Assembly: GCA_001598975.1 (NCBI GenBank)
Contig: BBXU01002789.1
Coordinates: forward strand, 1 to 58,456
Length of the DNA stretch: 58,456 nucleotides
From: Parachlorella kessleri
Lineage: Eukaryota > Chlorophyta > Trebouxiophyceae > Chlorellales > Chlorellaceae
Direction of reading: 5' to 3'
Program-made: the position numbers and the translations under genes
Notes under the pieces: generated by a model
What the model was told of the DNA's origin: nothing
What the model saw: only the letters and a program-made list of their open reading frames with translations
Database searches by the model: none
Shown here: piece after piece, positions 55,485 to 58,456 of the stretch
Layout of the letters: every line of letters begins with the position of its first letter
Position numbering within the stretch: position 1 is the first letter of the stretch

Positions 55485-57320
55485 ATGGGTTTCCAGCAGG
55501 TAGTTCCCAGGGCCGCATTGTCCACCACCTGTTTCGTCCAGCCTCCCGATCACGCAATCGTATGCCAACCTTTGCTGACACCTTGCCTGGTACTTCCTTG
55601 CAGGCTGCAGCGTTCCTCCTGCTTCTGTGCACAGCAGGTCAGCTGGTGCATGCCACTTTTCCTCTGCCACCAGGTTCTAAATCTCCCAGCAACAAGGACA
55701 AAACACCTTACTCGCCACCGGCCTCGCCGCCTGCCTACTCTCCACCAACCTATAGTCCCTCGCCCCGGCCGTCGCCACCACCCTACTCTCCCCCCAGCCC
55801 TCCCTCCTCCCCCCCAGCCTGGAAGCCTGCAGTGTACGGCATCTGGCCTGGGAGGCTGCCTAAGACTTTCCCGGTCTGGAAGCCAGCTGTTTACGGCGCA
55901 CCTTTCACTGGCGGCAAGCAGCGTTCACTGAGGGAGAACGCGCAGCCAGTAGTGCAGCTGGTGAGTCGGATGGCCGGCCTTTTTAAGTATATCGCATATG
56001 CTCTGATCATCTCTGTTGTTGCAGACTTGCAGAGGTGCAACTGGCTATCACAAGCCTAGTCTAGAACTGCATGATGGGCGCTTCAGTTCTCCTGAACGTA
56101 GCTGAAAATCTCGCTAATGGCTTTTGCAAGCTGGCTGTGTCACTGTGACCAATGTCCACACGACCTAACTCTTCATTGATCTATCTGCTATGCAGTTCAA
56201 GCATGAGGCTGACGCTTCCCTACCCACAGACACCCAGGTAAGAGCGCTGCGGCTCCCGTTATGTGGGTGCAACCTGCTTTGCGTAACATCATGTACCTAT
56301 GGGGGTGCCTCCTTGACTGCCTGCTCCGACACCGCCGTTTTGTTCTTGTGCATGTGAGTGGCCCTGCTGACCGTACTGCATTGCCACGGTAACAGAATCT
56401 CTCCAACCTGCCTGTCCTTGCAGGCTCGCTTCCCTGCTGCCGGCACCGTGCTGGAGCTGCAGCAGACCCTGGACCTGCACTCCGTGCTCTACACTTTGGT
56501 GTGGGAGCAGCGGGCGCAGCAGGTGGAGACCACACCAGACGGCAAGCCAGCAGGCCCCACCTTCTCACTGGGCAGCTTTGAGGCACGGGATGAGCTGCTG
56601 TGGGTGAGTTGCAGGGTGTGTTGACTCACTTGTGCAGTGTCATGCCCATCCACTAGCTTGCCCACACACGAGGGCAAGGGGCCAGCCGACCCTGCTTGGT
56701 GCCTTGGGACGCTGGAGGCGCAAGATGGGATGTGGTATCGCCACCAGTGGCTGAGTGGCTTGACTTTCCGCCGTTGGTGTGCGCTACCACCTAGGAAGTG
56801 GCTTGTACCTCTGCTGCCATGGGTGCCAACCGTGCTGTGGGACGTGTTGTGACGATGAAGCCAAATCTTGCGGCAGGCAACTACTATACTGAATGTTTAG
56901 GCAAGCTCTAGATGTTCCTGGCAATGTGCATGGCTAACCTTCACTCTCGACCTGTTCTGCTGTGCAGAGCTACACCAACGGCGACTCCAACTGGTGCCCC
57001 CAGGCTCGCAAGACGCAGGTAAGGGGACCATTGCAGCCTTCTTTTCCCTACTGGCAGCCCCACATGGTGGCAAACACACCTGCCTGTGCCTGGCCTTCGT
57101 GCCCAGTTGCAGCATTGATGTAAAGGGCATAACAAGTGAGAGCCCTCGAGGAGCTCCTCAGCACCGGCGATGGTACATACTTGCAGCAGCCCCCTTATTT
57201 TGCCTCATTGATCTACTGCAGGTGCACTATAGCGTGCATCCTGCCCAGACTACTTACCGGCTTGACAAGGTAGAGGAGCCTGAGCCCTGCAGCTTCACCT
57301 TTTATGTCAGCGGGCCTTAG
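55485..57320 (+). CDS. Secreted proline-rich protein with an MRH-like (glucosidase II beta / OS-9-like) C-terminus
   Basis: Preferred model: exons 55485-55499, 55604-55960, 56196-56237, 56424-56603, 56968-57018, 57222-57320; 247 residues, all introns phase 0. Splicing the 15-bp first exon gives MGFQQAAAFLLLLCTAGQLV with HA, a clean signal peptide. An unspliced start at 55562 also gives a usable signal. A hydroxyproline-type region follows (SPPASPPAYSPPTYSPSPRP and more), then a duplicated WKPAVYG motif. Exons 3-6 resemble an MRH domain: FSLGSFEARDELLW, SYTNGDSNWCPQARKTQVHY, LDKVEEPEPCSFTFYV, compared with SLGTWGSW, GCWQGPNRSTTVRLLC and EPSRCEYLMEL in glucosidase II beta. Several MRH cysteines are missing, so mannose binding is doubtful. 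It probably enters the secretory pathway or cell wall. Domain assignment is tentative; the gene itself is well supported. Confidence 0.65.
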
Positions 57321-58456
57321 CCTCGAGCACCGCCAAGTTGTATAGAGTCTTGCTGTCAGCTGCCGTGTCTTGGAGACTGGGCAAGTAAGGTTCGTGGCGG
57401 TGGTCTAGCCAGTAGTCTTGACCCTTGCATGCCATTTGTGGCATCATAAACACTGTCCTCCTTCATTCCCTGACTTTGTGGTCACACTCGGGACGTATTG
57501 ATTCTTTCAGGATGCATTATCCTGACTCATGGGGTGCTCCAGCCCTCTTGGCTACTAGGGATAAACGCATGCATACGACAATCACAGAATAGTTGGCAGC
57601 GTACGGGCCGCCTGGCCTTGGATAGCATCTTATATCTTTAGAAACTTAGGTACAGGTTGGCCAGAGTAGAATTGTACTGTGTATCACCTTCTATTATATT
57701 CTGCTTGGACGTATGCCTTCTTAAGAACCAGGTACCCCTGCCTTCTAGGTAGAGGAGACCATGCAGCGGTGACTTGAGTAATATTTGAAAGTTGCTCTCA
57801 ATGCACCCTTCCTAATATTGTAAGAACTGAGAATTGCATCAGAGCTTGCGACCTACAACAGTTGTTCATCAGCAGTTGAGGTGATAGCTTCCCCGAAAGC
57901 GCTCCCAGACCATGCTTCCAGCGGTGAGAGTCTCCTACATGCATCTTCTCCCACTATTACATAGTATACTTGCATCCAGCACTGTCAGTATAGGTCGCCC
58001 CTCACTCCCTACTTGAACAACCGGCCACCGTTGACAATTCCATTGATGGTACATCTTATTTCAAGCTGGGTACCCCCCTAGTCAAAGAGGCCTATTATAC
58101 AAGGGGTGGGTCGGTCCCCTCTTCCCCCTCCCTCTGCCCAGAGGAGGTTGGTGCCCCCCCCCCTCCACCTCTTGCAACCTGCCTGTGGCGGGAGGTTGGT
58201 GGTCGTCCACCCCTCTCGGCGAACCTTGACCTGGGGTTGGTGGTCCGCGCCCCCCCCTCCCCCCCCTTCTCCCACCCACCCCCCCACCGCACACCCACAC
58301 CCACCCACCCACGGGATCACCACTGCACCTAGTACCTATTGGCAACTCACCAGCAGCCTTTCCTCAAGCTTAAGCCCACACTGCCTATCATTTACCCACT
58401 ACTGACTGGCATGGAACGGGTGGGGTGGGGGTTCCCTTGCTTGTGGGCTTGTAAGA
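57321..58456. other. Intergenic region at the right end
   Basis: About 1.1 kb. It includes a diverged copy of the ~60-bp repeat (about 57968-58035) and a C-rich, strand-asymmetric low-complexity stretch (about 58120-58315; CCACC and C-run motifs) that produces long spurious minus frames of Gly/Arg. No gene seen. Confidence 0.5.
57968..58035 (+). repeat. Dispersed ~60-bp repeat, diverged copy
   Basis: Reads ACTTGCATCCAGCACTGTCAG and TATAGG, then CACTCCCTACTTGAACAAC and CGGCCACCGTTGAC. It shares the ordered CATCCAG-CTGTCAG-ACTCCCT-CCACC motifs with the 49838 copy. Confidence 0.5.

Noticed and set aside
58078..58345. Gly/Arg-rich minus frames near the right end
   Set aside because: They arise from a C-rich low-complexity stretch, with three overlapping frames all open, and no splice or start context.

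Overview
This is nuclear genomic DNA from a eukaryote, most likely a chlorophyte green alga. It is GC-rich, and nearly every gene is broken by short GT-AG introns with TGCAG-type acceptors. Coding exons carry Ala/Gln/Gly/Ser low-complexity tracts built on CAG/CTG. The gene set includes plant or algal families: LUMINIDEPENDENS, DUF789, a plant-type GID4, an EDS5-like plastid MATE carrier and a Tat-targeted small plastid protein. Species cannot be named from the sequence alone; there are no operons, CRISPR arrays or bacterial features. Gene models below were assembled by hand from splice signals, reading-frame phase and family motifs, so spans include introns and exon lists are given in the evidence.

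Layout. 1-1778 (-): GT14 (core-2/I-branching) glycosyltransferase, cut by the left window edge. 2506-6240 (-): LUMINIDEPENDENS homologue. 6520-8096 (+): ClpP protease, divergent from LD. 9313-10298 (+): weak unresolved gene. 11562-12758 (+): UXT prefoldin-like protein. 14698-18717 (-): DUF789 protein. 19253-22263 (-): unrecognised Ser/Gln-rich protein. 23804-27696 (-): plastid-type MATE transporter. 28320-33939 (+): CLASRP/SWAP-like splicing factor with a SINE-like insertion in its last intron. 36336-38196 (-): GID4. 38283-38871 (-): small unresolved gene. 39615-40962 (-): FSH1/OVCA2-like serine hydrolase. 41258-42408 (+): TAF10. 42583-43408 (-): small twin-arginine plastid protein. 43881-50876 (-): very long tRNase Z. 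51161-51849: inverted duplication of a DIRS-like retroelement RNase H region, followed by a 60-bp tandem repeat. 53486-54630 (-): unrecognised coiled-coil protein. 55485-57320 (+): secreted proline-rich protein with an MRH-like end.

Functionally the window is an ordinary euchromatic mixture: transcription (TAF10, LD), RNA processing (tRNase Z, CLASRP), protein quality control and turnover (ClpP, UXT, GID4), transport (MATE), Golgi and secretory functions (GT14, the MRH-like protein), and several lineage-specific unknowns. LD/ClpP and FSH/TAF10 are tight divergent pairs with fewer than 300 bp between start codons. I did not find a convincing new multi-gene system. The most unusual items are the repeat family with tandem and dispersed copies, the SINE with a clear target-site duplication, the three GC-AG introns, and the lineage-specific proteins.
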